Source of the DNA: a virus
Length of the DNA: 20,051 nt
Virus record (IMG/VR): IMGVR_UViG_3300009151_004442
Coordinates: 1 to 20,051 of that record
Reading direction: 5' to 3' (one strand)
The position numbers and the translations under genes were made by a program. Under the pieces are notes generated by a model that did no database searches, had not been told where the DNA came from, and was given only the letters and a program-made list of their open reading frames with translations. Positions 7,401 to 14,289 of this stretch are shown here, in pieces; positions within the stretch are counted from its first letter, which is position 1, and each line of letters opens with the position of its first letter.

Positions 7401-8585
7401 ATGTATATTGAAGACCTAATAATTGCGTTAACCACTAGTCGTTTAGTGACAGTGAACCCGTTTGATTCAAAAATTGTACATAGCTTTCAAGATCAAATTT
7501 CTAGAGGCTCGGGTCTTACTGAAAAACAAGAAGCACTGGCCATAAAGATCTTAAAACGCCAAACAAGTAAGTTAAATGCCGTATTATCCAAGGATATTTC
7601 GCCATTTTTAGAAAATCCGGTGTTTAGGTTAACACGTAGAACAGTTGTATTAACCAAACACATAAACATTGTCCCCTACGAAACCTATGGCAAGGCAGTG
7701 AAGCTAACTTTTCCATTCAACGAATCATTGTTGAATAAGATTAGAGAAGAAAAGTCAAAATTAAACTATGCAAACTGGGATAGTGACCAAAAATCATGGA
7801 TTTTTTCACTGGATGAGCGCACCTTAAATTTTATATCAACATTGATCAATGATGAATCATTTGTAGTTGATGAAGAATTTGAAAATTATAAGAATCAAAT
7901 TGTTGAGATTAAAAATAATCTTGAACAGTATGTACCTATGGTAAAAATCAGTGGTGAAACTGTGGAATTTTTGAATGTATACCACAAAATTCCACAACCC
8001 ACTAATTCAAACATTATTGAAAATTTGTTTAATGCAAGACGTTATGGAATTTTTACCTGGGACGAGGAAATTGAAAACAGCACAGAGTGGAAAAATACAA
8101 ATCAAGTAGTTAAAGATTTCCTACAATCCGATCCAGGCCAGGAATTTTCAGTAAATTTGGAAAAAAACACTATTTCTAACATTCAAGAGATTGTAAAATA
8201 TTTAAACCCTGTTTTGTTTATTATTCCAGGCGGCACTGAATTAGAAAAATTACAACTATCTTTGGAATTTTTAAATTCAATTGGAATCAGTAAAGACGAA
8301 ATTAGTGTGCTGTTTAGATTACCCACAGAAACTGGTGGAATTTTCAACAATTACATTAGAGAACAAGAATTAAATTCGCCCGTAACTGAAAAAACTAAAG
8401 CAGTGTTTATTAGCAGTAAAGTTCCTAAGACAATTCTTGAAAAGCAATTAAAATTTAATTGTGTTGTAAGTTTTAACTTTTATAATATTCATTATTCCAT
8501 TAGAAATTTGCTAAAATGGCATCATAATGTCATTAATGTATCAGATAAAAAAGTGACCAAGGAACTAAATTTTGGCAACGTGTAA
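7401..8585 (+). CDS. Unknown protein with HARP-like motif and possible degenerate helicase fold
   Basis: This 394-residue protein sits directly upstream of, and overlaps, uvsW. Residues about 100-150 (KLTFPFNESLLNKI, then WDSDQKSWIFSL) resemble the HARP-type DNA-binding motif of SMARCAL1-like annealing helicases. The C-terminal part has alternating hydrophobic strands spaced like the second RecA lobe of an SF2 helicase (LFIIPGG near 275; TKAVFISSKVPK later), but no Walker A, DEAD/H box or arginine finger is visible. If related to helicases it is probably catalytically dead. I start it at ATG 7401; a TTG at 7383 lies upstream of the predicted transcription start. No Shine-Dalgarno is present. 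Base composition is more AT-rich than its neighbours. Function is unknown; a UvsW accessory role is speculation. Confidence 0.75.
   Translation: MYIEDLIIALTTSRLVTVNPFDSKIVHSFQDQISRGSGLTEKQEALAIKILKRQTSKLNAVLSKDISPFLENPVFRLTRRTVVLTKHINIVPYETYGKAVKLTFPFNESLLNKIREEKSKLNYANWDSDQKSWIFSLDERTLNFISTLINDESFVVDEEFENYKNQIVEIKNNLEQYVPMVKISGETVEFLNVYHKIPQPTNSNIIENLFNARRYGIFTWDEEIENSTEWKNTNQVVKDFLQSDPGQEFSVNLEKNTISNIQEIVKYLNPVLFIIPGGTELEKLQLSLEFLNSIGISKDEISVLFRLPTETGGIFNNYIREQELNSPVTEKTKAVFISSKVPKTILEKQLKFNCVVSFNFYNIHYSIRNLLKWHHNVINVSDKKVTKELNFGNV
8559..8563 (+). promoter_or_regulatory. Ribosome-binding site deciding a TTG start for uvsW
   Basis: AAGGA at 8559-8563 lies eight bases before TTG at 8572. No in-frame ATG or GTG is near, and the protein reads in family-like fashion from MATCKVIIKDEV, so the TTG start is well supported. 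Confidence 0.75.
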
Positions 8586-10032
8586 AGTTATTATCAAAGA
8601 CGAGGTAAATGTTAAGATTGAAAACTTAGATCTTGATGTTCGCAAGGCGTTGGTGAAAAAATTCAAGTTTGAAGACCCTACTGCACGGTTTAGACCCAGC
8701 TATAAATTGGGTCGATGGGATGGCAGTATCAGTTTCTTTGGTCTTGGCGGTACTACATATCTCAGTATGCTACCTCAGGTATTAGAGTATCTTGAAAATA
8801 AAAATTATTACATAGAACTTGAAGATTATAGGATTTCGACTGCCCTGCAATTTGACCAAATTTCTGAGGATTTTTGGGGTGATCAAACATGGCCTGTAGG
8901 ACATCGATTTGCCGGTGAAAAGATTAGACTACGAGATGACCAGGTTGAAGTAGTTAATATATTTTTACAAAATCCACAGAGCTTGCAAGAAATTGCCACT
9001 GGATTTGGTAAGACTATTATCACTGCTACACTGGCAAAAATCTGTGAAAAATACGGTCGTACAATAACCATTGTTCCTAACAAAAGTTTAGTTGAACAAA
9101 CAGAGGAAGACTTTATTAATTGTAAATTGGATGTTGGTGTGTACTATGGTGATAGAAAGGATCTAGATAAAACTCATACTATTTGTACCTGGCAAAGTTT
9201 GAATATTTTAGACAAAAAATCCAAAGAATTTGATGTTGATCCCGAAATGCTTACTTTAGCAGAATTGCTAGATGGTGTACAATGTGTTATGGTTGACGAG
9301 GTACATATGGCCAAGGCCGAAGTACTTAAAAAGCTGTTAACTCACAATCTATCAGGCGCACCCATTCGATGGGGATTAACAGGAACTATACCAAAAGCAG
9401 ACCACGAATTTCAAGCATTACGTGCTAGTCTTGGCGAAGTTGTTCATAGGGTTAAAGCACATGAATTACAAGAGGCAGGTGTACTAAGTAACTGTCATGT
9501 GAACATTGTACAGACTGCTGAGTGGAAAGAATTTGGTAGCTATGCAGAAGAGTTGAAGTATCTAGTCACTGACGATTCTAGGATGAATTATATTAGTGAC
9601 ATGATTAAAGGCATTGCTGAGACTGGTAACACATTGGTATTGGTTAATAGAATTGATTCAGGTAAGGCACTAGTTGAGAAAAATCCAGCCGCAGTATTTG
9701 TATCAGGCGAAGTAAAAACCAAAGATCGGAAAGAAGAGTATGACGAGATTAAAACATCTACTAACAAGATTATTGTGGCGACTTACGGTGTGGCCGCTGT
9801 GGGTATTAATATCCCTAGGATTTTTAATCTGGTTCTTCTGGAGCCCGGAAAGAGCTTTGTCCGCGTTATACAATCGATTGGACGAGGTATTCGGAAAGCA
9901 GATGATAAAGACTTCGTCCAGATCTGGGACCTAACAGCCAGTACAAAATACGCAAAGAGGCATCTTACAGAACGCAAGAAGTTTTATAAAGATGCCCACT
10001 ATCCGTTTAACATTGAGAAAGTAAAATACTAA
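8572..10032 (+). CDS. uvsW: UvsW-like SF2 DNA helicase
   Basis: UvsW is the T4 RecG-like helicase that unwinds R-loops and branched DNA, remodels stalled forks and shifts replication to the recombination-dependent mode. The 486 residues (T4: about 503) show an N-terminal DNA-binding region with RFRPSYKLGRWDG, then helicase motifs in order: Walker A ATGFGKT (142-148), DEVH box (242-245), LTGT (269-272), motif V region VAAVGINIP (about 407-415), and QSIGRGIRK (434-442) carrying the arginine finger. Translation probably starts at TTG 8572, 14 bases inside the previous gene, using AAGGA. Co-transcription with the upstream unknown is likely. Confidence 0.93.
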   Translation: MATCKVIIKDEVNVKIENLDLDVRKALVKKFKFEDPTARFRPSYKLGRWDGSISFFGLGGTTYLSMLPQVLEYLENKNYYIELEDYRISTALQFDQISEDFWGDQTWPVGHRFAGEKIRLRDDQVEVVNIFLQNPQSLQEIATGFGKTIITATLAKICEKYGRTITIVPNKSLVEQTEEDFINCKLDVGVYYGDRKDLDKTHTICTWQSLNILDKKSKEFDVDPEMLTLAELLDGVQCVMVDEVHMAKAEVLKKLLTHNLSGAPIRWGLTGTIPKADHEFQALRASLGEVVHRVKAHELQEAGVLSNCHVNIVQTAEWKEFGSYAEELKYLVTDDSRMNYISDMIKGIAETGNTLVLVNRIDSGKALVEKNPAAVFVSGEVKTKDRKEEYDEIKTSTNKIIVATYGVAAVGINIPRIFNLVLLEPGKSFVRVIQSIGRGIRKADDKDFVQIWDLTASTKYAKRHLTERKKFYKDAHYPFNIEKVKY

Positions 10033-10034
10033 TA

Positions 10035-10538
10035 ATGCAAATATTAACCTTAGAAAACAAAACATTCTATTTGAATGATTTACCCGAGGAGGTAGATGAA
10101 GATTTGAGATTTAGTGTTTTAGATAACAGTGACAATTCAAATCCAGACTACTTTTTTATTCCGCTGATCTTTTTAGAAAGTTTCACTGGCCCAGCCGCAG
10201 TACTTAAAGTTGGACCATACGAACTCACTATGCCATTAGATTGGTGTACTATTGTTGGAGATCCAGAAGGTCCTGAGATGGAGGTGCTACCTCTTACAAG
10301 TTTAAACGATCGTGGATTTAGAACCTTTTGTTTTAACCCTATTTCAGGATTTAGACCAGAATTTCATGACATTGATATTATTGACATCTATCAAGATGTT
10401 AAATGGTATTTTCCTAAAATGAAACCAGGTCAACTATTGTGTACTCCGCTGGCACCCGGAGATAAACCTATGTGTGCTTACTTTGTCAAAGAAGTTAGTC
10501 GTCAAAGTGAAATTGTAGATTACACCAAATGTTGGTAA
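10035..10538 (+). CDS. Conserved T4-like phage protein downstream of uvsW
   Basis: A 167-residue protein of a kind I recall as conserved in marine T4-like phages, without assigned function. Marked features are an acidic N-terminal stretch LPEEVDEDLRFSVLDN, a central MPLDWCTIVGDPEGPE and VLPLTSLNDRGF, and a C-terminal block VKWYFPKMKPGQLLC to YFVKEVSRQS. It looks like a compact beta-rich cytoplasmic protein with no signal or membrane segment. The ATG is two bases after the uvsW stop with only a weak purine stretch upstream, so translation is probably coupled to uvsW. Its lasting association with uvsW would suggest a role in replication or late gene control, which is inference only. Confidence 0.82.
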   Translation: MQILTLENKTFYLNDLPEEVDEDLRFSVLDNSDNSNPDYFFIPLIFLESFTGPAAVLKVGPYELTMPLDWCTIVGDPEGPEMEVLPLTSLNDRGFRTFCFNPISGFRPEFHDIDIIDIYQDVKWYFPKMKPGQLLCTPLAPGDKPMCAYFVKEVSRQSEIVDYTKCW

Positions 10539-10548
10539 GGAGAAAATT

Positions 10549-10830
10549 ATGGGACAATTAAAACAAGGCGCAACTTATATATACGAACATGCAGACGGTA
10601 TTACCTATGCCAGAGAATCAGGGTCCGATCCTAGTACTAGAAAAGTAATTGGCATGACTTTAGAGAAAAAATCTATGATTGACCAGATTAAAGAAGATAA
10701 GTTATGGGGCAATATAAGAAGAGCCTCAGAGACAAATCCTGCCTTGCAAAAAGCATTGGAACAGTGTATAATAATATATCATCTTAGTAAAAATTTACAA
10801 AAGGAAACTGTAGATTGGCATCCGGTATAA
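10549..10830 (+). CDS. Small conserved phage protein, first of a tandem related pair
   Basis: A 93-residue protein with an excellent ribosome site (AAGGAG, eight bases before the ATG at 10549). The N-terminal half (GATYIYEHADGITYARE) is beta-like and the C-terminal half helical, with ETNPALQKALEQ and IIYHLSKN. This helical part matches the C-terminus of the next gene (ETNPAVKISLDR, YYLSKEH), so the two look like diverged duplicates. No enzymatic motif is visible and the function is unknown. Similar small proteins occur in marine T4-like phages as far as I recall. Confidence 0.8.
   Translation: MGQLKQGATYIYEHADGITYARESGSDPSTRKVIGMTLEKKSMIDQIKEDKLWGNIRRASETNPALQKALEQCIIIYHLSKNLQKETVDWHPV
10799..10805 (+). 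promoter_or_regulatory. Ribosome-binding site supporting a TTG start at 10815
   Basis: AAAAGGA at 10799-10805 is nine bases before an in-frame TTG at 10815. The alternative ATG at 10845 has only a weak ACGGA close by. I therefore prefer the TTG, with moderate certainty. Confidence 0.5.
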
Positions 10831-11051
10831 AGTTCTACGGAACAATGGCGCGAGAAGTAATGCGTATTGAGTCTAATGGCAACGTAGGAATTGGAATTGG
10901 AAGTAGTTCTGATAGTATTCGTATTGAAGAATATGTCGAATGGATGGATATTCTTAAAGTTGCAGAAACTAATCCTGCTGTAAAAATATCACTAGATAGA
11001 TTGATGACTGTATATTATTTGAGTAAAGAACATGGCAACAGCAAAACTTGA
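10815..11051 (+). CDS. Small phage protein, second of the tandem pair, with tail-fibre-like N-terminus
   Basis: A 78-residue protein if started at TTG 10815 (overlapping the previous gene by 16 bases), or 68 residues from ATG 10845. The N-terminal 28 residues (IKFYGTMAREVMRIESNGN then VGIG) read like the strand-turn unit common in phage tail-fibre and chaperone-tagged proteins, where MRI-SNGNVGIG repeats occur. The C-terminal part shares ETNPA and YYLSK with the upstream gene. It could be a chimera of a tail-fibre scrap with the duplicated helical module. Function is unknown. Its end overlaps the next gene by 20 bases. Confidence 0.7.
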   Translation: MASGIKFYGTMAREVMRIESNGNVGIGIGSSSDSIRIEEYVEWMDILKVAETNPAVKISLDRLMTVYYLSKEHGNSKT

Positions 11052-11499
11052 TATCCAACGAGAACTGCGAGCAGTAGATCAAAAGAACTACAATTTCTAC
11101 AGCAATCTCACTGATGAAGAACGTAAAGCATTCAGTCCGTATATCTTAATGCGATATACAGCCAGTGTACAACTGCCTGATCGAGATATACAAGAATGGT
11201 ATGTAGAAATGACCAATGAAATGGTTAATAAAAATCATTGGGACCTTAGCAAGGATCACAAAGAACTATTGTGGAAATTGTTTGCCGCAACCGGCACAGG
11301 AGTTAATTGCTATCATCCATATCTTGCCGCAGGCAAAAAAACAAAAGCCAATAAAATTGAAAAGTTGTTAGCGGAATTACATCCTACATACAAACTTGAA
11401 GATATTAAATTATTAGCGAGTTTGATGTCAGCCAAAGATAAAACTGATTTATTTGACAACATGGGCTTTGATAAAAAGCAACGAAAGGATTATGAATGA
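11032..11499 (+). CDS. 62: Probable clamp-loader small subunit (gp62-like)
   Basis: A 155-residue helical protein. The order of features (YILMRYTASVQLPDRDIQEWY; TNEMVNKNHWDLSKDHKELLW; YHPYLAAGKK; KANKIEKLLAELHPTYKLED; then a C-terminal MGFDKKQRKDYE) agrees with what I recall of gp62 from cyanophages and relatives. There gp62 joins four gp44 ATPases to load the gp45 clamp on DNA. T4 gp62 is 187 residues, so this is somewhat short. No gp44 or gp45 lies in this window, which is unusual because they are commonly adjacent; that lowers certainty. The ATG at 11032 overlaps the previous gene by 20 bases, and the stop forms an ATGA junction with the next gene. Confidence 0.65.
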   Translation: MATAKLDIQRELRAVDQKNYNFYSNLTDEERKAFSPYILMRYTASVQLPDRDIQEWYVEMTNEMVNKNHWDLSKDHKELLWKLFAATGTGVNCYHPYLAAGKKTKANKIEKLLAELHPTYKLEDIKLLASLMSAKDKTDLFDNMGFDKKQRKDYE

Positions 11500-11903
11500 A
11501 CTGGTTTAAACCTTTACGAGATGATCTAATGGTACAACAGCAGATCTCAAATAGTTGGGAACACATGGTGGGCGTTATTATGCTGAATCAAACTGGACGC
11601 AAACCTGTCAAGACCACACTGCCCGAATTTCTATATTGGTTTCCGACCCCACATGCATTGATCAATGCCGATGAAGAGTTTGTTAAAAGCATTATCAAAC
11701 CCCTAGGTATGACCAATGTTAGATACAAACGGTTAGTTGGCATGAGTTATGACTACTTGACCTGGGACGGCATTGATGCTACAGTGTTATATGGTATCGG
11801 TAAGTATGGTAGCGATAGTTATGAAATATTTTTCAAACAGAACTACTCAGTGCAGCCGCTGGATAAAGAATTGAAAAGATATTTGGATGAAGAAATAGGA
11901 TGA
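11496..11903 (+). CDS. MBD4-like HhH-GPD DNA glycosylase, compact
   Basis: A 135-residue protein resembling the catalytic domain of the mismatch glycosylase MBD4, which removes thymine or uracil opposite guanine. Matching segments are MVGVIMLNQTGRKP (24-37; MBD4 has a LNRTSGK element), KPLGMTNVRYKRL (68-80), the helix-hairpin-helix LYGIGKYGSDSYEIF (98-112) with Tyr104, and VQPLDKELKRYLDE (119-132). In the last segment Asp123 aligns with what I recall as the catalytic Asp560 of human MBD4. Only the glycosylase fold is present, with no methyl-CpG domain and no iron-sulfur cysteines. Start and stop both form ATGA overlaps with neighbours. It is likely intranucleoid repair of deaminated bases; substrate specificity, and any link to modified phage DNA, are inference. 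Confidence 0.85.
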   Translation: MNWFKPLRDDLMVQQQISNSWEHMVGVIMLNQTGRKPVKTTLPEFLYWFPTPHALINADEEFVKSIIKPLGMTNVRYKRLVGMSYDYLTWDGIDATVLYGIGKYGSDSYEIFFKQNYSVQPLDKELKRYLDEEIG

Positions 11904-12595
11904 TAGCATTGGTTAGTCAACCATATAATTGTGTTCATTGTAAAAAGAGTTTTATGCAGGAAAAAACTCTTGTAGCTCACATGTGTGAAAGAAAAAGACG
12001 AGCACTACAGAAAGATGAAAAAAGAGTACAAGCAGGCTTTATGGCCTTTAATCGTTTTTGGCAACTAGCACAAGGTGGTAAGAAATTAAAAACCTATGAT
12101 GAATTCTGCGACACATCATATTACAATGCCTTTGTAAAATTTGGCAGTTTTATTAATAATGTTAATCCGTTGTATCCAACTAAGTTTGTAGACTTTGTAA
12201 TTAAAAGCGGCGTTAAATTAGACCACTGGTGCAGAGATGAATTGTATGAACAATATCTATTTGAGATGTTAAAACTCGAACCTGTTGAATCAGCAGTACA
12301 AAGAAGTTTACAAACAATGATGGAGTGGGGTGATGAGCATAATGCGAATTTTGCACATTACTTTAATTATGTAAGTCTTAATAAATCTGTACACGATATT
12401 CTTAATGGCAAGATAAGTTGTTGGGTCTTACTTAATTCTGTAACTGGAAAAGACATGGTAAGTAAAATGAATGACGAGCAGTTAGCAATGATTGCTCCAG
12501 CATTTGATATTAAATTTTGGGTTAAGAAATTTAGAGAATTTCCAGCAGACGTGGCACTAGTACAAGAAGTGCTAGCTGAAACAGGAATACAATGA
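11900..12595 (+). CDS. Zinc-finger-containing conserved phage protein
   Basis: A 231-residue protein with an N-terminal zinc-finger-like motif: Cys11-X2-Cys14, then His27-X-Cys29, within YNCVHCKKSFMQEKTLVAHM, followed by a very basic helix (CERKRRALQKDEKR). This is typical of a nucleic-acid-binding arm. The rest is helical and aromatic-rich (AFNRFWQLAQ, YYNAFVKFGSFI, DHWCRDELYEQYLFEML), with a C-terminal FWVKKFREFPAD. I believe homologues occur in marine T4-like phages but know no function. Linkage to the clamp-loader-like and glycosylase genes by 4-base overlaps suggests a DNA-transaction role. Confidence 0.8.
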   Translation: MIALVSQPYNCVHCKKSFMQEKTLVAHMCERKRRALQKDEKRVQAGFMAFNRFWQLAQGGKKLKTYDEFCDTSYYNAFVKFGSFINNVNPLYPTKFVDFVIKSGVKLDHWCRDELYEQYLFEMLKLEPVESAVQRSLQTMMEWGDEHNANFAHYFNYVSLNKSVHDILNGKISCWVLLNSVTGKDMVSKMNDEQLAMIAPAFDIKFWVKKFREFPADVALVQEVLAETGIQ

Positions 12596-12978
12596 GTATG
12601 GAAAATGTAAAAAGTTTTTGTGAGCAACATCAAATCCGAGTGCTCGATACAAACAAACGGGCACACCGTTATCGTAGAGTCAATATGTCCTACTTTAGGG
12701 ACCCTACGGATTTTAATAAAGTCTCACTTGTTGACATTGTAAATGACACTGAACCTTTATACACTGTGGAGATTACTGAAAGTGAATTAGAAAAAATTGC
12801 GGATTTTGAATCCGAAGTTTTTAATAATATGAAGAAGCAAGGCCATTACAGAATGTTTGAAATGATTATGGAACAAAAAGAACAAGAGAAATACTTGTCT
12901 AATAAATATCCTGCTGTAAAAAAAGCCTATGAGCATTACAGTCTTATGTTAAAACTAGCAGAAAGCGGCGAATTATGA
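12592..12978 (+). CDS. Unknown helical phage protein
   Basis: A 128-residue protein with no recognised motif. The N-terminal part is basic (TNKRAHRYRRVNMSYF), the middle (KVSLVDIVNDTEPLYTVEI) could be beta, and the C-terminal 65 residues are a long charged amphipathic helix (KKQGHYRMFEMIMEQKEQEKY). The ATG overlaps the previous stop as ATGA; a second in-frame ATG two codons later is possible. Its own stop forms another ATGA with the next gene. It belongs to the tightly coupled block from 11032 onward; a helper in replication or repair is only a guess. Confidence 0.75.
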   Translation: MSMENVKSFCEQHQIRVLDTNKRAHRYRRVNMSYFRDPTDFNKVSLVDIVNDTEPLYTVEITESELEKIADFESEVFNNMKKQGHYRMFEMIMEQKEQEKYLSNKYPAVKKAYEHYSLMLKLAESGEL

Positions 12979-13163
12979 AAATACCAAAGAATGGCAGTAG
13001 GTGGCAAGGAAATGATAGAGACACATTTCATATTTTAAGCACAATTGAATTAGAAGGTAAAACCTGGGTTCATTATATTAAAGAAACTACTACACAAGAT
13101 CCTAGAGAATTTAGTTGCTACTTAGAAAGTTTTTTAGAAAGATTTAGAGAGTTACCAGCATGA
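12975..13163 (+). CDS. Small conserved phage protein (possible DUF4222-like)
   Basis: A 62-residue protein starting MKIPKNGSRWQGNDRDTFHI and ending CYLESFLERFRELP. The pattern of an early GSRW, a central WVHYIKE strand and a terminal Cys/Ser-x-x-x-Phe-x-x-Arg-Phe element is reminiscent of small phage proteins of the DUF4222 type, compact SH3-like beta folds of unknown function. Both ends are ATGA overlaps. It is the last unknown before the sugar genes. Confidence 0.7.
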   Translation: MKIPKNGSRWQGNDRDTFHILSTIELEGKTWVHYIKETTTQDPREFSCYLESFLERFRELPA

Positions 13164-13519
13164 CAAGATTAGACGGCTTTGTAAAAAAAGGTTGGGGTTC
13201 TGAAAACATTTGGGCAACCAACGACAAGTACTGCGGAAAACTAATGCAATTTAATACGGGTGCAAAATTTAGTATGCATTTTCATCATACCAAAGAAGAA
13301 ACTTGGTATGTGCTAGACGGACAATTTTTTGTTAAATGGATTGATACTAAAACTGCTGAGGAATATACTACCTATCTTAAAGCAGGTGACGTATGGCATA
13401 ATGAACCATGCAAGCCACATCAACTAATATGTCAAACCGCAGGTACTATCATTGAAGTTAGTACTCCTGACAGTGTAGAAGACAATTATCGTGTTGCCAA
13501 AGGCGATAGTCAAAAATGA
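13160..13519 (+). CDS. Single-domain cupin, mannose-6-phosphate-isomerase-like
   Basis: A 119-residue cupin. Motif 1 fits the classic pattern exactly: Gly34, five residues, His40-x-His42, four residues, Glu47, six residues, Gly54. The second motif is GDVWHNEPCKPHQL, with His87 (or His80) completing a metal site. Such small cupins bind Fe, Mn or Zn and act as sugar-phosphate isomerases, epimerases or sugar-nucleotide-modifying enzymes. Start and stop both overlap neighbours by 4 bases, and it directly precedes hldD, so a step in the same sugar pathway is likely. One idea is that it replaces GmhA in making the aldoheptose phosphate; this is inference, since no GmhA is seen here. Confidence 0.85.
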   Translation: MTRLDGFVKKGWGSENIWATNDKYCGKLMQFNTGAKFSMHFHHTKEETWYVLDGQFFVKWIDTKTAEEYTTYLKAGDVWHNEPCKPHQLICQTAGTIIEVSTPDSVEDNYRVAKGDSQK

Positions 13520-14289
13520 AAATATTAATTACAGGCCATCGCGGATTCATAGGCCGACATATGGTCAATGCATTAAAAGATGATCACGACTTGTCCTATT
13601 ATGATTGGGGTAATGAGCCACCTGAAATGGAAGGGCTAGATTGGGTAATACATCTTGGTGCTATTGCAGATACTACAGAAACAGATGTTGAAAAAATCAT
13701 GAAACAAAATCATGATTTTAGTTGTATCATGCTCATGGCCTGCCAAATGCATAATGTAAATCTACAATATGCCAGTTCGGCCAGCGTCTACGGAATGAAT
13801 ACTGATTTTAGAGAAGATGCACCAAAGAGTCCAGCTAATGCCTATGCATGGAGCAAGTATTTGTTTGATCGTCATGTAACTTCTCAAAAATTTAATGGTA
13901 TCCGTGTACAAGGATTTAGATACTTTAATGTATATGGACCTTACGAAGATCACAAAGGCAATCAAGCCAGTCCATATTACAAATTTGAAAAGCAGGCTAA
14001 AGAAACAGGAGTTATTAAACTATTTGAAAATTCCGATCAGTACAAACGAGATTTTGTGCCTGTTGAAACAGTAGTCAGTGTTCATAAAAGATTCTTTGAT
14101 GTGCCTGAGAGTGGTATTTGGAATGTGGGTACTGGAATACCAACTTCTTTTGAAAGCGTGGCAAGAGCAGTAGCAGAAAAGTATAATGCTAGAATTGAAT
14201 ATGTTCCAATGCCAGACGATGTTAAAAAACATTATCAGGCCTATACCTGTGCAGACTTAACTAAATTAAGAAAGTATTATTTTATATGA
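13516..14289 (+). CDS. hldD: ADP-glyceromanno-heptose 6-epimerase-like SDR enzyme
   Basis: An extended short-chain dehydrogenase of 257 residues. The N-terminal Rossmann motif GHRGFIG (7-13) binds NAD(P), and the catalytic elements are SSAS (87-90) and Tyr110-x3-Lys114 (YAWSK). HldD-type signatures follow: RYFNVYGPYEDHKGNQAS, then SDQYKRDFVPVE, GIWNVGTGIPTSFESVA, and a C-terminal YQAYTCADLTKLR. HldD converts ADP-D-glycero-D-manno-heptose to the L-glycero form used in LPS inner core. E. coli HldD is about 310 residues; this one ends sooner, lacking the last helices. The start overlaps the cupin stop (ATGA), and the stop overlaps hldC (ATGA). Another NDP-sugar epimerase is the alternative, but the HldD signature is strong. 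Confidence 0.88.
   Translation: MKILITGHRGFIGRHMVNALKDDHDLSYYDWGNEPPEMEGLDWVIHLGAIADTTETDVEKIMKQNHDFSCIMLMACQMHNVNLQYASSASVYGMNTDFREDAPKSPANAYAWSKYLFDRHVTSQKFNGIRVQGFRYFNVYGPYEDHKGNQASPYYKFEKQAKETGVIKLFENSDQYKRDFVPVETVVSVHKRFFDVPESGIWNVGTGIPTSFESVARAVAEKYNARIEYVPMPDDVKKHYQAYTCADLTKLRKYYFI

Noticed and set aside
12367-12666. Reverse-strand frame of 99 residues
   Set aside because: Antisense to two convincingly coding genes joined by an ATGA junction; no motif or ribosome site.
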